Origin: Ignavibacteria bacterium
Lineage (GTDB): Bacteria; Bacteroidota; Ignavibacteria; Ignavibacteriales; Ignavibacteriaceae
Direction: 5' to 3'
Assembly: GCA_030684555.1 (NCBI GenBank)
Contig: JAUXVN010000152.1
Span: forward strand, 1-58,811
DNA: 58,811 nt
The notes beneath the pieces were generated by a model that saw only the letters and a program-made list of their open reading frames with translations, made no database searches and had not been told where the DNA came from. The position numbers and the translations under genes are program-made. Below are positions 25,729 to 34,712 of this stretch, piece by piece (position 1 is the first letter of the stretch; the number at the start of each line of letters is the position of its first letter).

Positions 25729-27084
25729 TTATTTCGAAAGCAAAATTAAAACATTTCGAATAATATCCAAACCACGATCTAAATCACTTTTTGAAATATT
25801 TAATGCAGTACGAAATCTAACCGATTTAGAACCGCAGCCAAGCATAATTAATTTTTCTTCATATATTTTTTTCAAGAATTCGGCTCTGATCTCCGAATTT
25901 GGAAAATCAAAAGCAGCAATTAATCCAAGTCCTCTTGCATTTGAAATAATATCCGGAAAATCTGATTGAATTTGATATAACTCATTCAATAAATATTCAC
26001 CCATTAATCTTGCATTTTCAACCAAATTTTCTTCCTGAATAATTTGTAAAATCTTGGTAGATCGAACCATGTCTGTGAGATTTCCACCCCATGTTGAATT
26101 GATTCTACTTGATTTTCTAAAACAGTGTTCTTTTACATCATCAATTCTATCGCTTACCATAATTCCGCATACTTGAACTTTTTTTCCGAATGAAATAATA
26201 TCCGGCATAACATAATGCTCCGCAGCCCACATTTTACCGGTCATTCCTAATCCGGTTTGCACTTCATCAAACATAAGAAGAATCTCATTTTGATCGCAAA
26301 TTTCTCTTAGTTTAACAAAAAATTCCCTTCTGAAATAATTGTCCCCTCCTTCAGCTTGAATTGGCTCAAGAATTATAACTGCGATGTCATCCGGATTTTC
26401 CTTAATCGCTTTATTGATTTCAGATATTGCTTTTTCTTCACTTGATATCACTTCATTTAGATGATTATCAAGCGGAAATTTTATTTTTGGATTTGTTATT
26501 CTTGGCCAGTCGAATTTCGGAAAGTAGTTGATTTTATTGGGATCAGTGTTGGTTAGTGAAAGCGTATAACCGGTGCGTCCATGAAAAGCTTCTTTAAGAT
26601 GAATAACTTTTTGCCCCTTTTCCTCAGTATAACCTTTCGCAAAGTTTTTTTGAACTTTCCAATCGAAAGCTACTTTTAAACCATTTTCAACTGCTACCGA
26701 ACCCCCTTCAACAAAAAAGAGATATTTGAAATGTTCGTGTTTTGCTATGGTTCCAAAAGCATCAATAAACTCAGCCATTTCGGTTGTATAAATATCTGAA
26801 TTTGAAGGTTTGTTCATTGCTGAAGCCAGCAACTTTTCTTTGAACTCAGGATCATCCATTTTAGGATGATTCATGCCAAGTGCATTTGAAGCAAAGAACG
26901 TGAAAAAATCTAAATAAGATTTTCCCGTTTTTGAATCAACCAAATAGGCTCCATGACTTTTTTCCAAATCAAGAACTAAATCGAATCCGTCAGCCAAAAT
27001 ATACTTTGACAAAGTTTCGTGTACTTGATTAGGGGAAATATTTTGATTTATGATTTCGACATCTGCAATTTCATTTAGATTCAT
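25729..27084 (-). CDS. lat: L-lysine 6-transaminase
   Basis: A 451-residue class III PLP aminotransferase. The N-terminal DGFDLVLDLEKSHGAYLVD (near 33-51) and FLDFFTFFASNALGMNHP-type segment (near 60-76) are diagnostic of lysine epsilon-aminotransferase. AFHGRTGYTLSLTNTDP, EPIQAEGGDNYFRREF, FDEVQTGLGMTGKMWAAEH and SFGKKVQVCG (PLP Lys near 300) follow. It transfers the epsilon-amino group of lysine to 2-oxoglutarate, giving 2-aminoadipate semialdehyde. No dehydrogenase for the next step is adjacent. It is monocistronic, with 216 bp upstream that contains only a weak hairpin (CACTAA / TTAGTG at 27254-27274) and no convincing promoter. Confidence 0.92.
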   Translation of the reverse strand: MNLNEIADVEIINQNISPNQVHETLSKYILADGFDLVLDLEKSHGAYLVDSKTGKSYLDFFTFFASNALGMNHPKMDDPEFKEKLLASAMNKPSNSDIYTTEMAEFIDAFGTIAKHEHFKYLFFVEGGSVAVENGLKVAFDWKVQKNFAKGYTEEKGQKVIHLKEAFHGRTGYTLSLTNTDPNKINYFPKFDWPRITNPKIKFPLDNHLNEVISSEEKAISEINKAIKENPDDIAVIILEPIQAEGGDNYFRREFFVKLREICDQNEILLMFDEVQTGLGMTGKMWAAEHYVMPDIISFGKKVQVCGIMVSDRIDDVKEHCFRKSSRINSTWGGNLTDMVRSTKILQIIQEENLVENARLMGEYLLNELYQIQSDFPDIISNARGLGLIAAFDFPNSEIRAEFLKKIYEEKLIMLGCGSKSVRFRTALNISKSDLDRGLDIIRNVLILLSK

Positions 27085-27300
27085 TATATCCTCAATGAAT
27101 TAATAAAGGTTTAAAAAAATATTTAAGTTGAAAAGAAAATGGGGAGCAGTTTAAAATACATTTTCGAAGCGGGAAACAAAGTAACTCCGCATCGGTTTTG
27201 ATCGTATCAATTTGATTTTAGATGAGTAATACATTCTTCTGAATAAAAATTTGCACTAAAATAAGAAGTTAGTGAAAAGTTTCCAAATACATATTTTGAA

Positions 27301-28122
27301 CTAAATAAGGGTTATTGTCCGTTTTATGAATTTTTCGAACATTGATTCAACACGTGTTGCTGTTTCGGTAACATCAGCATGTGCAAGTTTGACTTTGGAA
27401 ATTCCGGCAGCAAAATTTGTTATACATGATACGCCGACAGTTTGTATTCCTAAAGCCGTTGCATACAAAATTTCATGGGCGGTCGACATTCCGACTGCAT
27501 CAGCACCTAATCGCCGCATCATTTCAACTTCAGCAGGAGTTTCATAACTTGGTCCTTTTGAAATCCAGTATAATCCCTCTTTAAGATGAAATTTTTCCTC
27601 AAGAGAAGCTTCTAATAGGGCATCCACAATTTTTTTTGATGGATAATTGGATATGTTTTCTCTCTCAACAAGACTTAAAGGCTCAACAATTTGAGCAATT
27701 TCTTTTTTTATCATTGAAGCGTTAAATGATTTAATCAACATTAAGTCACCAGGAATAAAATATTGATTAATTCCGCCTGCAGCATTAGTTACTATTAGAT
27801 TTTTGCATCTAAGCGATTTAATAATCTGTACAGGAAGTAAGCATTGAGAAAGGGAATAGCCTTCGTAAAAATGTATTCTTCCCTGAAATAAAATTAACTT
27901 CTTACCTTCATATTCAGCGAAATGAATTTTTCCGGCATGACCTTCAACGCTGCTTGTCGGGTAATTTAAAATATCGTTTGTTTTTATTGAAAAAATTGTG
28001 TTTACAGATTTAGCGAAATTTCCGAGACCACTTCCGAGAATTATAGCAATATCGGGTTGGAAAGGAGTCTTGCTTTTTATATCGCTAATTGTCTGTTCGA
28101 ATAAGTTTTCTATTTTTCTCAT
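27301..28122 (-). CDS. punA: Purine-nucleoside phosphorylase
   Basis: A 273-residue trimeric-class purine nucleoside phosphorylase. It shows ILGSGLGNFA (near 28-37, phosphate site), PTSSVEGHAGKIHFAEYEGK (near 55-74), QGRIHFYEGYS, VTNAAGGIN (near 112-120), SKGPSYETPAEVEMMRRLGADAVGMST (near 189-215) and TNFAAGIS. It phosphorolyses inosine/guanosine-type nucleosides to base and ribose-1-phosphate. It is the last gene of the cdd-tdk-nupC-punA salvage operon, 6 nt after nupC. Confidence 0.94.
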   Translation of the reverse strand: MRKIENLFEQTISDIKSKTPFQPDIAIILGSGLGNFAKSVNTIFSIKTNDILNYPTSSVEGHAGKIHFAEYEGKKLILFQGRIHFYEGYSLSQCLLPVQIIKSLRCKNLIVTNAAGGINQYFIPGDLMLIKSFNASMIKKEIAQIVEPLSLVERENISNYPSKKIVDALLEASLEEKFHLKEGLYWISKGPSYETPAEVEMMRRLGADAVGMSTAHEILYATALGIQTVGVSCITNFAAGISKVKLAHADVTETATRVESMFEKFIKRTITLI

Positions 28123-28128
28123 AATTAT

Positions 28129-29481
28129 TTAAAATAAAATTCCTGCTAAAGTTGCTGTCATTAAAGTAGCCAATGAACCTCCTAATAATGCTTTAAACCC
28201 TAATTTAGATAAATCTGATTTTCGCTCAGGTGCAAGTGGACCAATCCCACCGATTTGTATAGCAATTGAACTGAAGTTTGCAAAACCGCATAACGCATAA
28301 GTTGCCATAAGAATTGCTCTATCATCAGTTAATATTTTTGCTTCTATCATCTTACCAAGTTCAAGATAAGCTACGAATTCATTAAGTACTATTTTCGTTC
28401 CAAATAAACTTCCGAAATTTAATGCTTCATGCCAGGGGACACCGATTGCAAAAGCAAGCCATTGTAATATCCAACCAATTATCAATTGAAAGTTCAATGG
28501 TTTACCAAATGTGCTTATTAAATAACCATTTATTCCGATGAGATCTCCAAAACCGGTTAATAGATAATTTACTAAAGCAATTATCGCAATGAAAGCAATT
28601 AACATTGCACCTACGTTTAGCGAAAGAGCTAAACCGTCTGATGCACCATTAGCAGCAGCCTCAACTATGTTGGAAGCATTTTTTTCGACATTAATTTTTA
28701 CGCTACCTTTTGTTTCGGGTTCTTCAGTCTCAGGAAAGAGGATTTTTGAAATCAGCAATGCTGCGGGGGCTGCCATAACACTCGCTCCAAGTAGATGAGT
28801 AGCAAATATTAATTGAGCTTGATCGAGCGGGATGTTATGTGTTGCGGCAAATGAAGTTCCTAATATTTGAATATAAGCCGCCATTACACCGCCGGCTATC
28901 GTTGCCATTCCGCCAACCATTATTGTTGTTAATTCACTTTTTGTCATCCCCTTAATAAATGGTTTAATCATTAACGGAGCTTCTGTTTGTCCTACAAAAA
29001 TATTAGCGGTGCAAGATAACGATTCAGCACCGCTGGTTCCCATAACTTTTGCCATCACCCAAGCCATAGCCTGAACAATTTTCTGCATTATGCCTAAGTA
29101 GTAAAGAATTGACATCAAACTTGCAAAAAATATTATTGTTGGTAATACTTGAAATGCGAAGAACATTCCGAGACTTTCAGGACTTCCCGGACCGACTGCA
29201 AGATTACCGAAAACAAACTTTGCCCCTTCGGTAGTAAAATTCAAAATGAGTACAAAAAAACTACTTACAAATCTGAAAAATTCTTTTGGCCATGCAAAGG
29301 GTGAAAAGAATTTTCCTAAATCTTCTCCTTTAATAATCAAAATTGCAAAAATTATTTGGAGTGATAATCCACCACCTACTAACTTCCAGTTAATTTTCTT
29401 TTTATTGTTTGAAAAGAGATATGCTATTCCAATTAAAACTGCTAACCCAATAATTCCACGAATGATATTTATAAAGTCCAT
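28129..29481 (-). CDS. nupC: NupC/CNT family concentrative nucleoside transporter
   Basis: A 450-residue inner-membrane symporter. It has GLSLQIIFAILIIKGEDLG at the N-terminus, VGQTEAPLMIKPFIKGMTKSEL (near 162-183), TIAGGVMAAYIQILG (near 193-207), and the C-terminal GFANFSSIAIQIGGIGPLAPERK (near 405-427). These are core CNT motifs for Na+- or H+-coupled nucleoside uptake. It starts immediately after the tdk stop, without a gap. Together with PNP, thymidine kinase and cytidine deaminase it forms an uptake-and-salvage unit. Confidence 0.93.
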   Translation of the reverse strand: MDFINIIRGIIGLAVLIGIAYLFSNNKKKINWKLVGGGLSLQIIFAILIIKGEDLGKFFSPFAWPKEFFRFVSSFFVLILNFTTEGAKFVFGNLAVGPGSPESLGMFFAFQVLPTIIFFASLMSILYYLGIMQKIVQAMAWVMAKVMGTSGAESLSCTANIFVGQTEAPLMIKPFIKGMTKSELTTIMVGGMATIAGGVMAAYIQILGTSFAATHNIPLDQAQLIFATHLLGASVMAAPAALLISKILFPETEEPETKGSVKINVEKNASNIVEAAANGASDGLALSLNVGAMLIAFIAIIALVNYLLTGFGDLIGINGYLISTFGKPLNFQLIIGWILQWLAFAIGVPWHEALNFGSLFGTKIVLNEFVAYLELGKMIEAKILTDDRAILMATYALCGFANFSSIAIQIGGIGPLAPERKSDLSKLGFKALLGGSLATLMTATLAGILF

Positions 29482-30069
29482 CTATTCTCCATATTCTTCC
29501 GAAGGGATATAATGACATTTTCTGCAACGTGCTTCATAGAGATCAGCCGCACCAACAATAACTCTCTCTTTTGAAGCGGTTTTTCTTTGAGTTCTATCTG
29601 CAGGGTTACCGCATTCGACACATATAGCTAAAGTCTTTGTAATATATTCGGCAATCGCGAGCAATTGCGGTACTGGTTCGAAAGGTATTCCTTTGTAATC
29701 TTGATCCAGTCCTGCAACAATTACTCGTTTACCTTGATTTGCAAGAATATTACAAACATCAATAATTTCATTTGAAAAAAATTGAACCTCATCAATCCCT
29801 ATAACTTTAGCATCTTTTGACAATTCTAATATTTCTTCATGTGATGTTACTAATATTGAAGGGAGTGATTGATCACTATGCGAAACAATTTCTGTTTCAG
29901 AATAACGCGTGTCAATTTTTGGTTTGAAGACGAGAACATTTTGTTTAGCAATTTTTGCTCTGCGAAGTCGTCTTATTAATTCTTCAGTTTTTCCGCTAAA
30001 CATGCAGCCGGCTATCACTTCTATCCAGCCTGTTTCGTTAGGAATTGAGTGGGGGAATATTTCTGTCAT
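29482..30069 (-). CDS. tdk: Thymidine kinase
   Basis: A 195-residue type II thymidine kinase. It has the P-loop [18 protein letters not shown] (near 21-38), [11 protein letters not shown], the Walker B-like [10 protein letters not shown] (near 87-96), [14 protein letters not shown], and zinc-binding Cys pairs CVECG (near 144) and CRKCH (near 184). It phosphorylates thymidine or deoxyuridine. It is located between cdd and nupC in the salvage operon. Confidence 0.96.
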   Translation of the reverse strand: MTEIFPHSIPNETGWIEVIAGCMFSGKTEELIRRLRRAKIAKQNVLVFKPKIDTRYSETEIVSHSDQSLPSILVTSHEEILELSKDAKVIGIDEVQFFSNEIIDVCNILANQGKRVIVAGLDQDYKGIPFEPVPQLLAIAEYITKTLAICVECGNPADRTQRKTASKERVIVGAADLYEARCRKCHYIPSEEYGE

Positions 30070-30095
30070 TTAAATCCTTTGAGTAGAAGTATAAG

Positions 30096-30488
30096 TTAGA
30101 CTAAATCTTTATCACTAAAAGCCAATGGAAGCAGCTCCGATATTTTCATTATTTTCAAATTATCTGAATGATCAATCATAACTACATCAATATCACCGCA
30201 TAAATCTGAAATTACCTGCCTACAGGCACCGCAAGGAGGGCAAAAACCGGGTGCATCGGCTGCGATTGCAATCGCTTTAAATTTACGAGCACCTTCTGAA
30301 ATAGCTTTAAATATCGCCGTTCTTTCAGCGCAAATTGTTAAACTGTATGAACTACTCTCAATATTACAACCGATAAATAATTCATCATTTTCTGTTAGAA
30401 GTGCCGAACCGACATGAAAGTTCGAATATGTTGGAAGTGCTTTAGACTTTGCTTCAACAGCTTTTTGTGCTAGCGTGGTATAATCCAT
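30096..30488 (-). CDS. cdd: Cytidine deaminase
   Basis: A 130-residue zinc enzyme that converts cytidine/deoxycytidine to uridine/deoxyuridine. It has YSNFHVGSALLT (near 21-32), the zinc/catalytic motif CAERTAIFKAI (Cys and Glu near 51-54) and PCGACRQVI (near 83-91). The ATG at 30488 is preferred because MDYTTLAQKAVEAKSKALP aligns with the normal N-terminus of this family. An in-frame ATG at 30533 would add 15 residues and sits 13 nt after the glycosyltransferase stop. It is the first gene of the salvage operon. Confidence 0.95.
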   Translation of the reverse strand: MDYTTLAQKAVEAKSKALPTYSNFHVGSALLTENDELFIGCNIESSSYSLTICAERTAIFKAISEGARKFKAIAIAADAPGFCPPCGACRQVISDLCGDIDVVMIDHSDNLKIMKISELLPLAFSDKDLV

Positions 30489-30546
30489 AATTCTTTCTTT
30501 TTTTGAATCTAAAATAGAAGTTTCGTTTAACATTTCAAACTGAAGT

Positions 30547-31632
30547 TTATTTCCACTTAGGTTTTTGAAAAATTGAATTAATAAAGTGAATAATCAAAAG
30601 GTAAGAATAGGTTAGTTCACCAATAAAGAACTCTCTCCACAAAAAACTATACCCAAATTTCGAATCAAATACTATTATGTAAATAATTGCGAATAAAAAT
30701 TTTGCCAGGAATATCAGCATGAACAACGGATTTACAAAGCTTAACCAGATTGAGAAATCTGAGATGATATTGAGGAAATACCAGAAAGACAAAATTATTT
30801 TATGTGATAATAAATAAACATGAGAACTTTGTGTATGTCTTGAACGCTGTATAAAGTATTCCTTCAGAGTTCTTTTTGTCTCTGAAAAAACCATCGAATC
30901 TTTTTCAATTACAGAAGATATTTTGAATTTATTTTTAACCGCTTCTCTCAACAAAAGATCATCATCGCCGCTTAATGTGTCTGTAGTGTTTTTATAACCG
31001 TTTAATTTATAAAAATTTTCTTTTGAAAAACCAAAACTACGAGCTGCAGCAGTATATGGGAATCCAATTTCAATTAAGAAAAAACTAAGCAGATTGTTTT
31101 TAAAATTTTCATAACGGGAGAAAAGATTTGCTAAACCACTACTTTTCAGAAATGGTGCAATCCCAATTAAAAAATCATTGCCCTGATTAAATTTTGAAGA
31201 AAATGAATTTATCCAATTAGTTTGAGGCTGGCAGTCAGCATCCGTAATTAAAATGAAATTAAATTTTGATTTAGAAATACCATACTGTAATGCTCCTCTT
31301 TTACCAGGGAGAGTTTTCTCTTCGTTTTTATAAACGAAAAAATTATTCAGTTCCATAATTTCATTTTGTACAGTTGAAAAAGTTGAATCTGAAGAATTGT
31401 CATCAACTAATATTACTTCAAACAATTCATTTGGGTATTGCTGATTTTTAAGATATTTGATTACTGTTTTTATATTTTGTTCTTCGTCTCTTGCAGCAAC
31501 AATTATTGATATTCCAAGATTTGAAGTTGTATCAATTGCGGGATTATTCTTAAATATTTTTGTTAACAAAAAAAGTTGAAAGAGATAAACAGTAAGTTGC
31601 AGAAGTATGATTATTATAATAGTTTCAATCAT
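30547..31632 (-). CDS. Membrane-associated family 2 glycosyltransferase
   Basis: A 361-residue GT2 enzyme. An N-terminal membrane helix (residues 3-24) is followed by the GT-A domain: ISIIVAARDEEQNIKTVI (near 43-60), VILVDDNSSDST (near 73-84), and the metal motif ITDADCQPQ (near 132-140). A GDDDLLLRE acceptor motif near 225 and an RSRHTQSS segment follow, and then two to three C-terminal TM helices. The topology resembles processive or lipid-linked glycosyltransferases at the inner membrane. Acceptor and sugar are unknown. It lies 13 nt upstream of the longer cdd frame and may share its transcript. Confidence 0.85.
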   Translation of the reverse strand: MIETIIIIILLQLTVYLFQLFLLTKIFKNNPAIDTTSNLGISIIVAARDEEQNIKTVIKYLKNQQYPNELFEVILVDDNSSDSTFSTVQNEIMELNNFFVYKNEEKTLPGKRGALQYGISKSKFNFILITDADCQPQTNWINSFSSKFNQGNDFLIGIAPFLKSSGLANLFSRYENFKNNLLSFFLIEIGFPYTAAARSFGFSKENFYKLNGYKNTTDTLSGDDDLLLREAVKNKFKISSVIEKDSMVFSETKRTLKEYFIQRSRHTQSSHVYLLSHKIILSFWYFLNIISDFSIWLSFVNPLFMLIFLAKFLFAIIYIIVFDSKFGYSFLWREFFIGELTYSYLLIIHFINSIFQKPKWK

Positions 31633-31663
31633 CAGACTAAAAAAAGTTTGTAAATATTTGAAT

Positions 31664-31671
31664 CAAAGTTA
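31664..31671 (-). promoter_or_regulatory. TAnnTTTG box for the glycosyltransferase gene
   Basis: On the minus strand TAACTTTG exactly matches TAnnTTTG, 32 nt before the ATG at 31632. The upstream -33 element is poor, so this is a weak call. The 54-bp gap is shared with the divergent gene at 31687. Confidence 0.3.
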
Positions 31672-31686
31672 AAAGATTTAACCCAA

Positions 31687-32952
31687 TTGTTTAGAATTAT
31701 TTTTATCCTCTTAATTATTAGTGCCAACATTCAACCTCAAAATTGGATTGACAAACGATACCAAAACGGAAATGATCTTTTTGGTGTTGCTTTTCTCGAT
31801 TCGTTAAAAGGTTTTGCTGTTGGTGATTCCGGACTTATTTTACAGACTATTGATGGCGGTGAAGTATGGTTTCCACGTGATGATTTTTCATTTTCCGGTT
31901 CGTTGATTAATCTTCAAAAAATTGATTCATCTACACTGTATGCATTGGGAAGGTCATTCTCAGGCGAGAGTTATTTTATTACATCTATCGATTTTGGTGA
32001 AAGTTGGAATCTAAAGCAATTCACTTTTCTAAATACTTATCTGACCGATATTAATTTTATTAATAGGGACACCGGATGGGTTTGCGGACTTTACGGAAAA
32101 ATTTTTAGAACGATTGATAGGATGGAGTCTTGGGAGGAAATTTCAGATCAAAATTATACATTTCCCTTAAGAAGAGTCTATTTTTCAGATGTTGATAATG
32201 GGTGGGTGCTTGGTGGTAAAATAGATATGATAGGATTTATAAGACGCACATCCGATGGTGGATTAACCTGGCGAAATTTGGTAATGACTGTAGAGCCACT
32301 ATATGATATTTATTGGATGAATGAAGATACAGTTTTTGTTGCCGGTGGTGATCCTGAATTTGGAGGCTGGGTTTATATTTCTTCTGATAGGGGAGAGACT
32401 TGGAGACTTCAAAATGTTCCTCCCGGTACAATAACTCTTGCAAGAATTAATTTTGTAAATCCCGAACTTGGATGGGCTTCAGGTTCAGGTTCAATAATAC
32501 AAACTATAGATAAGGGTGAAACCTGGACAACTGCAATTGAAGCGAACGAAAGTATCCTTTCCATCTTTTCCTATAACAAGAAAGATTTTTGGTTTGCAGG
32601 AACAAACGGATTTTTAATCTGTTATAAAGATACAAGTAATTTGGATACAATACCGAATTCAATATATCGCTTTAATGAAATTGACAAACAAGCAAGTGTA
32701 GAGCTTTCTACCTATCCTAATCCATTTAACAATAGTCTTAAATTAAGTTTTAATTTGTGGAAAAATAGTTTTGTAAGAATTGAACTTTATGATATTTTAG
32801 GTGCCAAGGTTCAGACAATTTTCGAAAATGAAATGTTTGAAGGGAATAATGTCCTCCATGTCACGCTTTTAGATTGCTCTTCAGGTGTTTATTTTATTGT
32901 ATTAACCACGCTGGATGCTATTTCGACAAAAAAAATCTTTTTAATAAAATAA
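31687..32952 (+). CDS. T9SS-secreted YCF48-like beta-propeller protein
   Basis: A 421-residue exported protein. After a signal peptide (IIFILLIISANIQPQ) come repeated blades of the form G.ILQTIDGGEVW, FRTIDRMESWEEI, RRTSDGGLTWRNL, YISSDRGETWRL and IQTIDKGETWTT, the YCF48/BNR-type propeller repeat. It ends in a T9SS type A sorting domain (TYPNPFNNSLKLSFNLW, near 335, then IELYDILGAKVQ). It is predicted to be released or attached at the cell surface. It starts with TTG at 31687, since no ATG precedes the signal peptide. It is first of three consecutive secreted propeller genes. Confidence 0.82.
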   Translation: MFRIIFILLIISANIQPQNWIDKRYQNGNDLFGVAFLDSLKGFAVGDSGLILQTIDGGEVWFPRDDFSFSGSLINLQKIDSSTLYALGRSFSGESYFITSIDFGESWNLKQFTFLNTYLTDINFINRDTGWVCGLYGKIFRTIDRMESWEEISDQNYTFPLRRVYFSDVDNGWVLGGKIDMIGFIRRTSDGGLTWRNLVMTVEPLYDIYWMNEDTVFVAGGDPEFGGWVYISSDRGETWRLQNVPPGTITLARINFVNPELGWASGSGSIIQTIDKGETWTTAIEANESILSIFSYNKKDFWFAGTNGFLICYKDTSNLDTIPNSIYRFNEIDKQASVELSTYPNPFNNSLKLSFNLWKNSFVRIELYDILGAKVQTIFENEMFEGNNVLHVTLLDCSSGVYFIVLTTLDAISTKKIFLIK

Positions 32953-32962
32953 TGGAGTCATA

Positions 32963-34675
32963 ATGAAGACCGGAAAAATTTACTCCGTCTTATCGCTTGT
33001 TCTTTTAGTTACAGTTAGTTTTTTTACATACCAATTCATTCAGAATGGGGGAAACGATAAATCAACTAAAAAACCTAAATCTTTACTTTATTCAGAAAAG
33101 TTTGGTGAACAAAAACCAATATCTCAACCAGCTTTAAGTATTGAAAAGGGGATTACTAATATTAGGCTAAATAATGTATCGGGAGTTTCAGAACCGAAAG
33201 CAGCAATAAATCCAAATGATGAATTAAATGTTGTTGCCGCCTCAAATGATTTTATGTTGTCAGGAAATGGAGCAAGATTTTTTTATTCACTTGATGGTGG
33301 AATGAATTGGAATTCAAAAGTTGTTCCGCTTTCAGGATTATCAGGTTATGATGATGCTACTGATCCATCAATTACATTTGATGCAGATGGAACAATATAT
33401 TATGCGATGATACATTATCAACTATTTGGTTCAGGTGACGGACTTTTTGTTAATAAATCTATTGACAAAGGTTTAACATGGAATCAGACTGCAACTGAAG
33501 TCAAGAAAAATAGTGATGCCGTTATATTTGAAGATCGACCTTCAATAACAACGGATGTTTCAAACTCATTATTTAAAAATAATATTTATGTCATCTGGAC
33601 TTCTATCGGAAGAAACTCAAATCAAATTCTTTTTGCTAAAAGTACCGATGGCGCAAATAGTTTTTCTTCACCTTTAGTATTAGCGCAAGGTGTAGTTCAT
33701 ACTGCAGATATTAAAGTTGACAATAATGGTAGAATATTTGCAGCCTATTTAGTAGATAACTCGAAAATGGCTGTTCGAAAATCACTTAATGGTGGTGATA
33801 GTTTTGAACAATCAGTTATTGCTTCTACTTTTGAACATTCCGGTGAATTAGTTAACAACCAATATTTACTAAAAAGAAATAGTGCTAATAACGGAATTAG
33901 AATTAAAAGTTATCCGTCATTGGCGATCGATCAAAATAGTAATGAAGTCTATTTGGTTTATTCAGCTAAAAACGGTAATGATTTATCAGATGTTTTTATG
34001 GTTAAATCATTAGATAACGGAACAACTTGGAGTGATGCAATTAGAGTTAATAATGATAATGGAACTACTGATCAGTTTATGCCAGAGATTGCAGTAGTAA
34101 ACGGAAAAATCTATATTGCTTTTCAAGATTCAAGAAACGATAACAGCAACAATTCAGTTGAAACTTTTTTAGCTGTATCTCAGAATAATGGAAATGATTT
34201 TGATAATACATTGATTTCAACATCATCATTTAATCCTTCAAATATTCTATTAGGTAATTACATTGGTGATTATATCGGTCTTGCAGTTTCAAAAAGTGTG
34301 GTAATTCCGGTTTGGACTGATGGCAGAAATAATAATTTTGATCTTTACTCAAGTATAATTTCTAATAGTGTTACAGATATAAAAGAAAATTCAATCCCAA
34401 CAAGTTTTATTGTTGAACAAAATTATCCGAATCCATTTAACCCTTCAACCATTTTGAGTTTTACTATTCCAAACGAAGGTAATGTTACAATTAAACTTTA
34501 TGATATAACCGGAAAAGAATTGGCTGTACTGCTAAATTCCAATTTGACATCAGGGAAACATTCGTTGGCTGTAGATTTTTCAAAGATATCAAAGGGATTA
34601 TCGAGCGGAACGTATCTATATTCAATAAAGAACTCGGGAATTACCCTAACAAAAAAAATGATTTTTGCCAAATAA
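32963..34675 (+). CDS. T9SS-secreted sialidase-fold (BNR) protein
   Basis: A 570-residue exported protein with an N-terminal membrane/signal segment (VLSLVLLVTVSFFTYQFI) and a propeller with Asp-box repeats (SLDGGMNWNSK, SIDKGLTWNQT, STDGANSFSS, SLNGGDSFEQ, SLDNGTTWSD). It ends in a T9SS sorting domain (NYPNPFNPSTILSFTIP near 490, then IKLYDITGKELAVLL). Asp boxes are structural. The Arg triad and Tyr/Glu of true sialidases are not evident, so enzymatic activity is not claimed. A good SD (GGAG) precedes the ATG, 10 nt after the previous stop. Confidence 0.82.
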   Translation: MKTGKIYSVLSLVLLVTVSFFTYQFIQNGGNDKSTKKPKSLLYSEKFGEQKPISQPALSIEKGITNIRLNNVSGVSEPKAAINPNDELNVVAASNDFMLSGNGARFFYSLDGGMNWNSKVVPLSGLSGYDDATDPSITFDADGTIYYAMIHYQLFGSGDGLFVNKSIDKGLTWNQTATEVKKNSDAVIFEDRPSITTDVSNSLFKNNIYVIWTSIGRNSNQILFAKSTDGANSFSSPLVLAQGVVHTADIKVDNNGRIFAAYLVDNSKMAVRKSLNGGDSFEQSVIASTFEHSGELVNNQYLLKRNSANNGIRIKSYPSLAIDQNSNEVYLVYSAKNGNDLSDVFMVKSLDNGTTWSDAIRVNNDNGTTDQFMPEIAVVNGKIYIAFQDSRNDNSNNSVETFLAVSQNNGNDFDNTLISTSSFNPSNILLGNYIGDYIGLAVSKSVVIPVWTDGRNNNFDLYSSIISNSVTDIKENSIPTSFIVEQNYPNPFNPSTILSFTIPNEGNVTIKLYDITGKELAVLLNSNLTSGKHSLAVDFSKISKGLSSGTYLYSIKNSGITLTKKMIFAK

Positions 34676-34712
34676 TTTAACATCAAAATAAAAAATGAAT
34701 TTTGGAGCATAA

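Noticed and set aside
27085-27300. Possible promoter or terminator for lat and punA in the 216-bp gap.
   Set aside because: Only a 6-bp hairpin (27254-27274) and no TTGAC/TAnnTTTG pair at proper spacing. The gap is otherwise featureless.
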